Translations under genes and position numbers: made by a program
Notes under the pieces: model-generated
What the model saw: the letters and a program-made list of their open reading frames with translations, nothing else
Told to the model about the DNA's origin: nothing
Databases searched by the model: none
NCBI RefSeq assembly: GCF_900110275.1
Contig: NZ_FODC01000002.1
Span: forward strand, 744,001-808,000
Direction of reading: 5' to 3'
Length of the DNA stretch: 64,000 nucleotides
Source of the DNA: Duganella sp. CF517
GTDB taxonomy: Bacteria; Pseudomonadota; Gammaproteobacteria; Burkholderiales; Burkholderiaceae_D
In this document: piece after piece, positions 44,499 through 53,170 of the stretch
Layout of the letters: each line of letters opens with the position of its first letter
How positions within the stretch are numbered: the stretch's first letter is position 1

Positions 44499-45383
44499 TC
44501 AGGCGACCCCGTTCTGCCGGAACCACGCGATCATGCGTCCCCAGCCGTCCTTGGCGTCCGCCTCCACGTAGCTGGGACGGTAGTCCGCGTGGAACGCGTG
44601 GCCGGAATTGGGGTAGACGACGAAGGTCGACTTGTTCGGCCCCTTGGCCAGCATGGCTTGCATCGCCTTGACCGAATCCTGGGTGATGCCGGTGTCTTTT
44701 TCACCATACAAGCCCAGCACGGGAACGTTCAAAGTGGCCGCGATATCGATCGGATTTTTGGGCGTGTTGGCGTTGGAGGTGCCGACCAGCCGGCCGTACC
44801 AGGCGACGCCGGCCTTGATCGACGGATTGTGCGCGGCGTACATCCAGGTCACGCGCCCGCCCCAGCAGAAGCCGGTGATGGCGATCTTGTCGGGGTTGCC
44901 GCCGTTGGCCTTGGCCCAGGCGACCAGCGCGTCGAGGTCGGCCATGACCTGGGTGTCGGGGGTTTTCGAAATGATGTCGCGTTGCAGGTCGGCGATCGAG
45001 GCCGATTTTTGCGGATCGCCCTGGCGCACGAACAGGTCCGGCGCCAGCGCCAGGTAGCCGAGCTTAGCGAAGCGGCGGGCGACGTCGGCGATGTGTTCGT
45101 GCACGCCGAAGATTTCGGAGATCACCAGCACCACCGGCAGGTTGGTCTTGCCTTCCGGCTGGGCGCGGTAGACGGGCACGGTTTGGCCGTCGACCGTCAG
45201 CGTGACGGTGCCGGCGGTCAGGCCGGCGGTGTCGGTCTTGATGACGTTTTGCGCCATCACCGGCATCGCGGCGGCGGCGAAACCGCTGCCCAGCGCCACC
45301 TTGAGGAAGTCGCGGCGGTCGACACCGTCCGACAAACTGGTTTTCGTCAGCAAACTCTCCGCGTCCCGCTTCAAATCATCCAT
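44499..45383 (-). CDS. Tat-exported dienelactone hydrolase family protein
   Basis: The 294-aa protein has a twin-arginine signal (DRRDFLKVALGSGFAAAAM, residues about 22-44) and an alpha/beta-hydrolase domain with the catalytic Cys in GFCWGG, an acid in YGEKDTGI and His in NSGHAFHADY. Dienelactone hydrolases open ring lactones in chloroaromatic degradation; exported homologues have broader esterase roles. AGGAGGAG precedes ATG 45383. It follows polA by 25 bp on the same strand. Confidence 0.9.
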   Translation of the reverse strand: MDDLKRDAESLLTKTSLSDGVDRRDFLKVALGSGFAAAAMPVMAQNVIKTDTAGLTAGTVTLTVDGQTVPVYRAQPEGKTNLPVVLVISEIFGVHEHIADVARRFAKLGYLALAPDLFVRQGDPQKSASIADLQRDIISKTPDTQVMADLDALVAWAKANGGNPDKIAITGFCWGGRVTWMYAAHNPSIKAGVAWYGRLVGTSNANTPKNPIDIAATLNVPVLGLYGEKDTGITQDSVKAMQAMLAKGPNKSTFVVYPNSGHAFHADYRPSYVEADAKDGWGRMIAWFRQNGVA

Positions 45384-45408
45384 GCGACTCCTCCTTGGTT
45401 TATTTCAA

Positions 45409-48180
45409 TTAATGGGCTTCATCCCAGTTCTTGCCGACGCCGACTTCGGCCGTCAGCGGCACTTTCAGCCGCGCCACGCCGGCCATCAATTCCGGCAGCT
45501 TGCGCTTGACCAGCTCCAGCTCGGCGTCCGGCACTTCCAGCACCAGTTCATCGTGCACCTGCATGATCATCTTGGTTTGCAGCTTGTCGGCCTCGAGCCA
45601 GTTCTGCACCGCCACCATCGCCAGCTTGATCAGGTCGGCCGCCGTGCCCTGCATCGGCGCGTTGATCGCGGCCCGTTCGGCGCCCTGGCGGCGCGGACCG
45701 TTCGGCGAATTGATCTCCGGCAGCCACAGGCGCCGTCCGAACACCGTCTCCACATAGCCGCGCGCCTTGGCCTGCAAGCGCGTGTCGTCCATGTACTGCT
45801 TGACGCCGGAGAAGCGGGCGAAATAGCGGTCGATGTAGCTTTGCGCGGCGGCGCGCTCGATGCCCAGGTTGGAGGCCAGGCCGAACGCGCTCATGCCGTA
45901 GATCAGGCCGAAGTTGATGACCTTGGCATAGCGGCGCTGCTCGCTCGTCACCTCGTCCGGCGCCACGCCGAAGATCTCGGCGGCGGTGGCGCGGTGGATG
46001 TCGACGCCCTCGGCGAACGCGCGCAGCATGTTTTCGTCGCCCGAGATATGCGCCATGATGCGCAGCTCGATCTGCGAATAGTCGGCCGAGACGATGTGGC
46101 TGCCCGGCGGCGCGATGAACGCTTCGCGGATGCGGCGGCCTTCCTTGGTGCGGATCGGAATGTTCTGCAGGTTCGGATCGTTCGACGCCAGACGGCCGGT
46201 CACCGCCACCGCCTGCGCGTAGTTGGTGTGCACGCGGCCGGTTTCCTTGTTGATGCCCTTCGGCAGCTTGTCGGTGTAGGTCGACTTCAGCTTCGACAGG
46301 CTGCGGTATTCCAGCAGCACCTTCGGCAGCGGATAGTCCTCGGCCAGCTTTTGCAGCACTTCCTCGTCGGTCGACGGCGCGCCGCTCGGGGTTTTTTTCA
46401 CCACCGGCAGCTTCAGCTTCTCGAAGAAGATTTCGCCGATCTGCTTCGGCGAACCGAGGTTGAACGGCTGCTCGGCCAGCTCGTGCGCCTTGGCCTCCAG
46501 CGCGACGATGCGCGCGCCCAGCTCGGCCGATTGCGTGTCGAGCAGCGCGGCGTCGATGTGCACGCCGTTGCGCTCGATCTTTCGCAGCACCACCGCCGTC
46601 GGCAGCTCGATGTTGCGGTAGATGTAGCTCAGGCGCTCGTCGTTCTCGACCTCGCCGATCATCGCCAGGTGCAGGCGCAAGGTGATGTCGGCGTCCTCGG
46701 CCGCGTATTCGGTCGCGCGCGCGATGTCCACCTTGTCGAAGGTGATCATGCTGGCGCCCTTGCCGCAGACGTCGACGAACGGGATCGTCGTGTGGTTCAG
46801 GTGGCGCAGCGCCAGGCCGTCCATGTCGTGCGTGCGGTGCGATTCGAACACATACGATTGCAGCAGGGTGTCGTGGTGGATGCCGCGCAGGCGCACGCCG
46901 TGGTTGGCGAAGATGTGGCTGTCGTACTTCAGGTTCTGGCCGAGCTTGAGCTTGGTCTCGTCCTCCAGCCAGGGCTTGAGTTTGTCCAGCACGTGCTCGC
47001 GCGCCAGTTGCGCCGGCACGCCCGGATAGGCGTGCGCGACCGGGATGTAGCAGGCCACGCCCGGCTGCACCGACAGCGAAATGCCGACCAGCTGCGCCGT
47101 CATCGGTTCCAGCGACGTGGTTTCGGTGTCGACGGCGGTCAGCGCGGCGGCGCCGATCAGCGCGATCCATTTGTCGAGCTGCTCGTCGGTGAACACGGTC
47201 TCGTAGTTGACGTTGACCTTCGGCACGTCGCCAAACAGGTCGCCGTTGGACGACACCGCGCCGCCGGCCGCGACGGCGGCGGCCGCCTTGCCGGCCGCGC
47301 CGATCGGCGCGGCCGGGGTCAGCGCGTTCAGTTCGCGCAGCAAAGTCTTGAAGCCGTACTGGCCGAAGAAGGTCAGCAGGGTTTCCGAATCCTCGGGCCG
47401 CGCCACCAGCGATTCGCTGATCGACATCATGTGCTCGGACAGGTTGCAGTCGGTCTTGACGGTGATCAGTTCGCGGCCCTTCGGCAACCACGCGAGCGCC
47501 TTGCGCAGGTTTTCGCCGACGGCGCCGGTGATCTTGTCGGCGTTGGCCATCACGCCGTCCAGGCTGTCGTACTGCGTCAGCCACTTGAGCGCCGTCTTCG
47601 GTCCGCACTTGGCCACGCCGGGCACGTTGTCGACGGTGTCGCCGATCAAGGTCAGGTAGTCGATGATGCGGTTCGGCGGCACGCCGAACTTGCCCAGCAC
47701 GCCGGCCTCGTCCATCTTCTCGTTGGTCATCGTGTTGATCAGCATGACCTGCGGATTGACCAGCTGCGCCAAGTCCTTGTCGCCGGTCGACACCACCACG
47801 TTCATGCCGGCCTTGGCCGCCTGCACCGACAAGGTGCCGATGACGTCGTCGGCCTCGACGCCGTCGACCATCAGGATCGGCCAGCCCATGGCCTTGACGG
47901 CGATATGGATGGGTTCGATCTGCAGGCGCAGGTCGTCGGGCATCGGCGCGCGCGTGGCCTTGTAATCGGGATACATGTCGTCGCGGAAGGTCTTGCCCTT
48001 GGCGTCGAACACGCAGGCGATGTAGGCGGCCGGATAATCGGCGCGCAGCCGGCGCAGCATATTGACCATGCCGTGCATGGCGCCGGTCGGGTGGCCGTCC
48101 GGGCTGCGCAGGTCGGGCAGCGCGTGGAAGGCGCGGTAAAGGTAACTGGAACCGTCAACTAACAGCAGGGTATTTTGCAT
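45409..48180 (-). CDS. polA: DNA polymerase I
   Basis: The 923-aa protein has three domains. A 5'-3' exonuclease occupies about 1-290 (LLLVDGSSYLYRAFHALP, DGVEADDVIGTL). A 3'-5' proofreading exonuclease lies at about 330-520 (AVDTETTSLEPM). A family A polymerase follows, with motif A SADYSQIELRI, the O helix RRYAKVINFGLIYGMS and motif C MQVHDELVLEVPD. ATG 48180 begins MQNTLLLVDG; the longer open frame is unsupported. It fills gaps after Okazaki primer removal and excision repair. The length is normal. Confidence 0.97.
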   Translation of the reverse strand: MQNTLLLVDGSSYLYRAFHALPDLRSPDGHPTGAMHGMVNMLRRLRADYPAAYIACVFDAKGKTFRDDMYPDYKATRAPMPDDLRLQIEPIHIAVKAMGWPILMVDGVEADDVIGTLSVQAAKAGMNVVVSTGDKDLAQLVNPQVMLINTMTNEKMDEAGVLGKFGVPPNRIIDYLTLIGDTVDNVPGVAKCGPKTALKWLTQYDSLDGVMANADKITGAVGENLRKALAWLPKGRELITVKTDCNLSEHMMSISESLVARPEDSETLLTFFGQYGFKTLLRELNALTPAAPIGAAGKAAAAVAAGGAVSSNGDLFGDVPKVNVNYETVFTDEQLDKWIALIGAAALTAVDTETTSLEPMTAQLVGISLSVQPGVACYIPVAHAYPGVPAQLAREHVLDKLKPWLEDETKLKLGQNLKYDSHIFANHGVRLRGIHHDTLLQSYVFESHRTHDMDGLALRHLNHTTIPFVDVCGKGASMITFDKVDIARATEYAAEDADITLRLHLAMIGEVENDERLSYIYRNIELPTAVVLRKIERNGVHIDAALLDTQSAELGARIVALEAKAHELAEQPFNLGSPKQIGEIFFEKLKLPVVKKTPSGAPSTDEEVLQKLAEDYPLPKVLLEYRSLSKLKSTYTDKLPKGINKETGRVHTNYAQAVAVTGRLASNDPNLQNIPIRTKEGRRIREAFIAPPGSHIVSADYSQIELRIMAHISGDENMLRAFAEGVDIHRATAAEIFGVAPDEVTSEQRRYAKVINFGLIYGMSAFGLASNLGIERAAAQSYIDRYFARFSGVKQYMDDTRLQAKARGYVETVFGRRLWLPEINSPNGPRRQGAERAAINAPMQGTAADLIKLAMVAVQNWLEADKLQTKMIMQVHDELVLEVPDAELELVKRKLPELMAGVARLKVPLTAEVGVGKNWDEAH

Positions 48181-48460
48181 AGGAACGAAAGAAATGTGAG
48201 GGCAACAGTGCGCGATTTGCCACGAATGGCGCATTATCGCAGGTTTTGGCCGGCGTCCGGCTGTCGCGCCCGCGTTTCAAAGATGACAAGACGATGACAG
48301 GATCGACGGGAAATTCCACATTCCCTGTGGGGAATTGCGTCCGAAATCGGCTGGAAATCGGCCGCGGCGCACAGCGAAGCGTGTCTGTTTGTTACAATGG
48401 ATCATACATAAAAATTCCCCGGCTTTTAACCTGGCTAGTTACCTATTAAGGCGATCCATC

Positions 48461-48874
48461 ATGACGCGCACCTCCCTCCTCTGGCCGGCACTCCTCCTGG
48501 CGCTCGGCGCCAACGCGTACGCGCAGTCGACGCCGAGCCAGGCGCCGCCGAAACTGGAAAAACTCGAAGAAGTGGCCGACGATCCGATCACGGTGACGGC
48601 CAAGCCGGCGCCGGAGCGCCAGATCACCGAGCGCCGCGACAACAGCGGCAACGTGGTGGAGGCGACCGTCAAAAGCGGTCCGAGCACGTACACGCTGAAA
48701 CCGACCCATCCGGTCGGCAGCTCGCTGCCGGGCGACGCCATGTCCGGCGCCGCGCGCGGTCCGCAGTGGACCGTGATGACCTTCGGCGGCAAGAAGAAGA
48801 AAAATCCGGAAGACGACGCGGCGCCCGAGGCCGACGCGCCGCCACCGCCGCCGGCGGCGCCGGCCGCCAAGTAA
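48461..48874 (+). CDS. DUF2782 domain periplasmic protein
   Basis: The 137-aa exported protein has a signal peptide (MTRTSLLWPALLLALGANAYA) and a DUF2782 core (EEVADDPITVTAK, YTLKPTHPVGS, QWTVMTFGGKKKK), followed by a Pro/Ala-rich tail. Family members lie upstream of homoserine kinase and polA in beta-proteobacteria. Function is unknown. TACAAT at 48393-48398 may be the -10. It diverges from polA. Confidence 0.85.
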   Translation: MTRTSLLWPALLLALGANAYAQSTPSQAPPKLEKLEEVADDPITVTAKPAPERQITERRDNSGNVVEATVKSGPSTYTLKPTHPVGSSLPGDAMSGAARGPQWTVMTFGGKKKKNPEDDAAPEADAPPPPPAAPAAK

Positions 48875-48980
48875 ACCCGGTAGTATCGTGCACTATTATT
48901 AAAGACGCGCCTGCCTCGGCAGGCATTCCGGACGTCCGCCACGGCGGGCGCCGCTACAACGAACCTCATCAAGCTTGCAC

Positions 48981-49937
48981 ATGGCAGTGTTTACCCCGGT
49001 CACCCTGGACGATGTCACCCAGTGGATCACGCAATTCCCCCTCGGCAAGCCGTTGGCCCTCAAGGGCATCGCCTCCGGCATTGAGAACAGCAATTTCTTC
49101 TTGACCACGGAGCGCGGCGAGTTCGTGCTGACGATCTTTGAAAACTTATCGTTCGAACAACTTCCGTTTTATCTGAACCTGATGCGCCACCTGGCCGACC
49201 GCGGCGTCGCCGTGCCGGCGCCGATCGCCACCGGCACGGGCGAGCTGATCGTGCCGCTGCACGGCAAGCCGGCGTCCATCGTCACCAAGCTCGAAGGTGC
49301 CTCGCAGATGGACCCGCGACCGGCGCACTGCGCCGAAGTGGGCGCCATGCTGGCGCGCATGCATCTGGCCGGGCGCGACTATCCGCTGCGCCAGCCCAAT
49401 TTGCGCGGCCTGGACTGGTGGAACGCCACCACGCCGCAAGTGCTGCCCTTCTTGTCGGAAAGCAACGCCCACCTGCTCAAGGCTGAGATGCACTTCCAGG
49501 AAGCGTTCGCCGGTTGCCAGACCTATCGCCAGTTGCAAAGCGGCCCGGTGCACGCGGATCTGTTCCGCAACAACGTCATGTTCGACGGCGAGCGCCTGAC
49601 CGGCTTCTTCGACTTTTACTTCGCCGGCTGCGACACCTGGCTGTTCGACGTCGCCGTCACCGTCAACGACTGGTGCATCGCCCTCGACACCGGCGTGCTC
49701 GACACGGCCCGCGTGCGCGCGCTGCTCGACGCCTACCACGCCGTGCGCCCGTTCACCGAGGCCGAACAAACCGCCTGGCAGCCGATGCTGCGGGCGGCGG
49801 CGCTGCGCTTCTGGCTGTCGCGCCTGTACGACTATTACCTGCCGCGCGAAGCCGAAATGCTGACCCCGCACGATCCGACCCACTTTGAGCGCATCTTGCG
49901 CGAACGCATCGCCACGCTGGCGCCGAAACTTTTCTGA
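48981..49937 (+). CDS. thrB: Homoserine kinase (ThrB2, aminoglycoside phosphotransferase-like)
   Basis: The 318-aa kinase has a protein-kinase-like fold: [14 protein letters not shown] loop, Brenner-like motif [19 protein letters not shown] and [17 protein letters not shown]. It is the APH-type homoserine kinase found in proteobacteria, distinct from the GHMP ThrB of enterics. It phosphorylates homoserine on the path to threonine. ATG 48981 gives the family start MAVFTPV. Its TGA overlaps by one base the ATG of the BPSS1780 gene. Confidence 0.9.
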   Translation: MAVFTPVTLDDVTQWITQFPLGKPLALKGIASGIENSNFFLTTERGEFVLTIFENLSFEQLPFYLNLMRHLADRGVAVPAPIATGTGELIVPLHGKPASIVTKLEGASQMDPRPAHCAEVGAMLARMHLAGRDYPLRQPNLRGLDWWNATTPQVLPFLSESNAHLLKAEMHFQEAFAGCQTYRQLQSGPVHADLFRNNVMFDGERLTGFFDFYFAGCDTWLFDVAVTVNDWCIALDTGVLDTARVRALLDAYHAVRPFTEAEQTAWQPMLRAAALRFWLSRLYDYYLPREAEMLTPHDPTHFERILRERIATLAPKLF

Positions 49938-50719
49938 TGAATAAATTCCCCGCGCGCGCCGGATGGCAATGGGTCAAGCAGGGCATGATGCTGTTCCGCA
50001 AGCAGCCCGGCGGCCTGATGGCGCTGTTCTTCTGCTGCATGTTCGTCTCGCTGTTTTCGATGATCGTGCCGCTGCTGGGGCAGATCGCGCCGTTCATCCT
50101 CACGCCGCTGTTTTCGATCGCGCTGCTGGAGGGTTGCGCCCACGTCGACCAGGGCAAGCGCGCGCTGCCGAATCTGCTGCTGAGCGGTTTCCGCAAGCCG
50201 GTGCGCAGTCCGCTGCTGGTCATGGGCGCGCTCAACCTGCTGCTGATCGCGATCGCGGTGGGCGTGCTGTACGCCATGGCCGGCGACACCGTCATGCTGG
50301 TGAGCAAGCGTCCACCGCAGATCGAGCAGAGCCAGCTCGACGGTTTGCTGGTGGCGGTGCTGATCGCGTCGACGCTGTACGCGGTCGGCTGGATACTGAC
50401 GTGCCTGACGGCGCCGCTGATCTACTGGCAACAGATGAAGGTGAACAAGGCGCTGTTTTTCAGCGTGGTCGCGGTGCTGCGTGGCTGGAAAGCCTTCCTG
50501 ACGGCGGCGGTGACCTTGTATCTGATGAACTTCATCGCCTGCCAGATCGTCGTGCTGATCCTGGGCACGTCGCAACTGGCGGTCGCCGTCGTCTTCACGC
50601 TGTTGTTGATCACGCTCGTGCTGACGCATTGCACGTTGTACATCGCGTACCGGCAAATCTTCGGCCCCACCGACCTCGCCGTCCCGGCCAAGGCCGACCG
50701 CCCGGAACCCCTGCTTTAA
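49937..50719 (+). CDS. BPSS1780 family membrane protein
   Basis: The 260-aa protein has about six hydrophobic helices (LMALFFCCMFVSLFSMIVPL, APFILTPLFSIALLEG, LLIAIAVGVLYAMAG, ILTCLTAPLIYW, ACQIVVLILG, VFTLLLITLVLTHCTLYIA). It belongs to the BPSS1780 family named from Burkholderia. Function is unknown. It is translationally coupled to thrB by a one-base overlap of stop and start, a conserved beta-proteobacterial pair. Confidence 0.88.
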   Translation: MNKFPARAGWQWVKQGMMLFRKQPGGLMALFFCCMFVSLFSMIVPLLGQIAPFILTPLFSIALLEGCAHVDQGKRALPNLLLSGFRKPVRSPLLVMGALNLLLIAIAVGVLYAMAGDTVMLVSKRPPQIEQSQLDGLLVAVLIASTLYAVGWILTCLTAPLIYWQQMKVNKALFFSVVAVLRGWKAFLTAAVTLYLMNFIACQIVVLILGTSQLAVAVVFTLLLITLVLTHCTLYIAYRQIFGPTDLAVPAKADRPEPLL

Positions 50720-50729
50720 CTCCGGCCAG

Positions 50730-50762
50730 CCCAACCGCACCAGGTAACGGTCTACGGTTGGG
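50730..50762. terminator. Perfect 8-bp inverted repeat between converging genes
   Basis: CCCAACCG (50730-50737) and CGGTTGGG (50755-50762) form a perfect stem with a 17-base loop just after the BPSS1780 stop. No U-run follows, so it is at best a weak terminator. It is contiguous with the degenerate repeat copy H. Confidence 0.4.
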
Positions 50763-50765
50763 CGC

Positions 50766-50790
50766 GTGTCGCATTGACAGACCTGACCCC
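50766..50790 (-). repeat. Palindromic intergenic repeat, degenerate copy H
   Basis: GTGTCGCATTGACAG...GACCCC matches copy B except for substitutions in the palindrome core (GCATT for CGAAT) and one in the arm. It lies between converging BPSS1780 and uvrD, and looks like an older, decayed copy. Confidence 0.65.
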
Positions 50791-50800
50791 GGGGTTGGGG

Positions 50801-53104
50801 TCAATGCGCTAAGCGCTCGAGCTTGGCGATGCTGAGGTCGAGCACCTTCATGCCGTTGCTGCCGAAGTTGATCTGCGCCCGGGCGTTGGCGCCGCTGCCT
50901 TCGATGTTGACGATCACCCCTTCGCCGAACTTGCCGTGCGCGACCGACTCGCCGATGCGCCAACCGGCGCCCGGCGCCTTGTGCGCGATCTTTTGCGCGA
51001 TCGCGTTGTCGGAACCGGCCAGCGGCACGACGTCGTCCCACGGCGTTTTCTTGTTGGCGAACCAGTGCGATTGCACCTTCGGCGACAGCCATTTGAGCGC
51101 GTCCTCCGGCAATTCGTCGAAGAAGCGCGATTTCATGTTGTAGCGGGTCTGGCCGTGCAGCATGCGCGTCTGCGCGAAGCACATGTACAGGCGTTGCCGC
51201 GCGCGCGTGATCGCCACGTACATCAGGCGCCGCTCCTCCTCCACGCCGCCATCCTCGCGCGAGCTGCTTTCGTGCGGGAACAAGCCCTCCTCCAGCCCGG
51301 TGATGAAGACGTTGTTGAACTCGAGCCCCTTGGCCGAGTGCACCGTCATCATCTGCACCGCTTCCTGCCCGGCCGTGGCCTGGTTGTCGCCGGCCTCGAG
51401 CGACGCGTGCGACAGGAACGCCGACAGCGGCGACATCACCGTCGCCAGCGGCGCGTCGGCGTCGAGGATTTCGAAGCCGTCCTCGTTGACCACGGGCAGG
51501 CCCGACTGCTCCTGCGCGCGCGGCCCCAGGTGCGCCGGCGCGCCCTGGCCGAAGCCCTCTTCCGCGACGAATTGCGTCGCCGCGCTGACCATCTGCTCCA
51601 GGTTCTCGATGCGGTCGGCGCCTTCCTTTTCGGTCTGGTAGTGCGCCAGCAGGCCGCTGGCCTCGAGCACCACGCGCACCAGTTCCGGCAACGCCATCTG
51701 CTGCGTCTCGAAACGCGCGCCCTCGATCAATTTGACGAAGCCGCCCAGCGACGAGCCGGCCTTGCCCATCACATACGGCACCGCCGCGTACAGCGACACC
51801 CGGTGCTGGTCGGCCGCCGCCTGCAACGCTTCGATCGAGCGCAGGCCGATGCCGCGCGTCGGGAAGTTGACCACGCGCAGGAAGGCCGAGTCGTTGTGCG
51901 GGTTGTCCATCAGTTGCAAATACGCGATCGCGTGCTTGACCTCGGCGCGCTGGAAGTAGCGCAGGCCGCCGTAGACGTGGTACGGGATGCCGGCCGAGAA
52001 CAGCGCGTGCTCGATCACGCGCGATTGCGCGTTGGAGCGGTACAGCACCGCGATCTCGCTGCGCGAGGCGCCGTCGGCGATCAGGTTCTTGGTTTCCTCG
52101 ATGATCCATTGCGCCTCGGCCAGGTCGGAGCTCGCCTCGTACACGCGCACCTGCTCGCCGTGGCCGGCGTCGGTGCGCAGGTTCTTGCCGAGGCGCTTGC
52201 TGTTGTTGGCGATGAGCACGTTGGCGGCGTCGAGGATGTGGCCGTGCGAGCGGTAGTTCTGCTCCAGCTTGATCAGGTTCTTGACGTGGAATTCGCGCTC
52301 GAAGGCGCTCATGTTGCCGACGTTGGCGCCGCGGAAGGCGTAGATGCTCTGGTCGTCGTCGCCGACGGCGAACAGCGCGCCGCCGCCCTGCTCGCCATGG
52401 CCGGCCAGCAGCTTGAGCCACTTGTATTGCAGATCGTTGGTGTCCTGGAACTCGTCGACCAGGATGTGCTGGAAGCGCTGCTGGTAGTGCTGGCGCAGCG
52501 GCTGGTTCCGGCTGAGCAGTTCATAGGTGCGCAGCAACAGCTCGGCGAAGTCGACCACGCCCTCGCGCTGGCACTGGTCGTCGTACAGCTGGTACAGCTC
52601 GACCTTCTTGCGCTCGTCGGCGTTGTACGGGTCGATCTTGTCGGCGCGCAAGCCCTGGTCCTTGGCGCCGTTGATGAAGTACATCACCTCTTTCGGCGGG
52701 AACTTCTCGTCGTCGATGTTGTTGGCCTTGATCAGGCGCTTGATCGCCGACAGCTGGTCCTGCGAATCGAGGATCTGGAACGTTTGCGGCAGCGCGGCGT
52801 CGCGGTGATGCGTGCGCAGCAGGCGGTTGCACAATCCGTGGAAGGTGCCGATCCACATGCCGCGGGTATTGATCGGCATCATCGCCGACAGGCGCGCCGT
52901 CATTTCCTTGGCGGCCTTGTTGGTGAAGGTCACGGCCAGGATGCCGGACGGCGACACCTGCCCGGTCTGGATCAGCCAGGCGATGCGGGTCGTCAGGACG
53001 CGGGTTTTGCCGGAGCCCGCGCCCGCCAGAATCAGGGCGCTTTGGGCCGGCAGGGTCACTGCCGCGAGTTGTTCGTCGTTCAGATTGTGAAGAAGATTTT
53101 GCAT
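50801..53104 (-). CDS. uvrD: DNA helicase II (UvrD/Rep/PcrA superfamily 1A)
   Basis: The 767-aa helicase has motif I GAGSGKTRVLTTR, motif II LVDEFQDTND, motif III GDDDQSIYAFRGA, motif V VHSAKGLEFNNVFI and motif VI EEERRLMYVAITRAR. It unwinds 3'-5' in mismatch and excision repair. ATG 53104 begins MQNLLHNLNDEQL; an upstream in-frame ATG at 53122 is possible. The C-terminal Tudor-like region (GESVAHGKFGEGVIVNIEG) supports UvrD/PcrA over Rep. Length is normal. Confidence 0.95.
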   Translation of the reverse strand: MQNLLHNLNDEQLAAVTLPAQSALILAGAGSGKTRVLTTRIAWLIQTGQVSPSGILAVTFTNKAAKEMTARLSAMMPINTRGMWIGTFHGLCNRLLRTHHRDAALPQTFQILDSQDQLSAIKRLIKANNIDDEKFPPKEVMYFINGAKDQGLRADKIDPYNADERKKVELYQLYDDQCQREGVVDFAELLLRTYELLSRNQPLRQHYQQRFQHILVDEFQDTNDLQYKWLKLLAGHGEQGGGALFAVGDDDQSIYAFRGANVGNMSAFEREFHVKNLIKLEQNYRSHGHILDAANVLIANNSKRLGKNLRTDAGHGEQVRVYEASSDLAEAQWIIEETKNLIADGASRSEIAVLYRSNAQSRVIEHALFSAGIPYHVYGGLRYFQRAEVKHAIAYLQLMDNPHNDSAFLRVVNFPTRGIGLRSIEALQAAADQHRVSLYAAVPYVMGKAGSSLGGFVKLIEGARFETQQMALPELVRVVLEASGLLAHYQTEKEGADRIENLEQMVSAATQFVAEEGFGQGAPAHLGPRAQEQSGLPVVNEDGFEILDADAPLATVMSPLSAFLSHASLEAGDNQATAGQEAVQMMTVHSAKGLEFNNVFITGLEEGLFPHESSSREDGGVEEERRLMYVAITRARQRLYMCFAQTRMLHGQTRYNMKSRFFDELPEDALKWLSPKVQSHWFANKKTPWDDVVPLAGSDNAIAQKIAHKAPGAGWRIGESVAHGKFGEGVIVNIEGSGANARAQINFGSNGMKVLDLSIAKLERLAH

Positions 53105-53170
53105 CCAGTGATTATACGGCAAGCAGCAAAATCACTGGATAAAACTCCAGTCCAATCCGGCGCCGGCGCG

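Noticed and set aside
45202..48162. A 986-codon open frame antisense to polA
   Set aside because: It lies opposite an unmistakable polA gene. Composition is Arg/His/Gln-rich with no family motif, as expected for the reverse complement of a high-GC coding frame.
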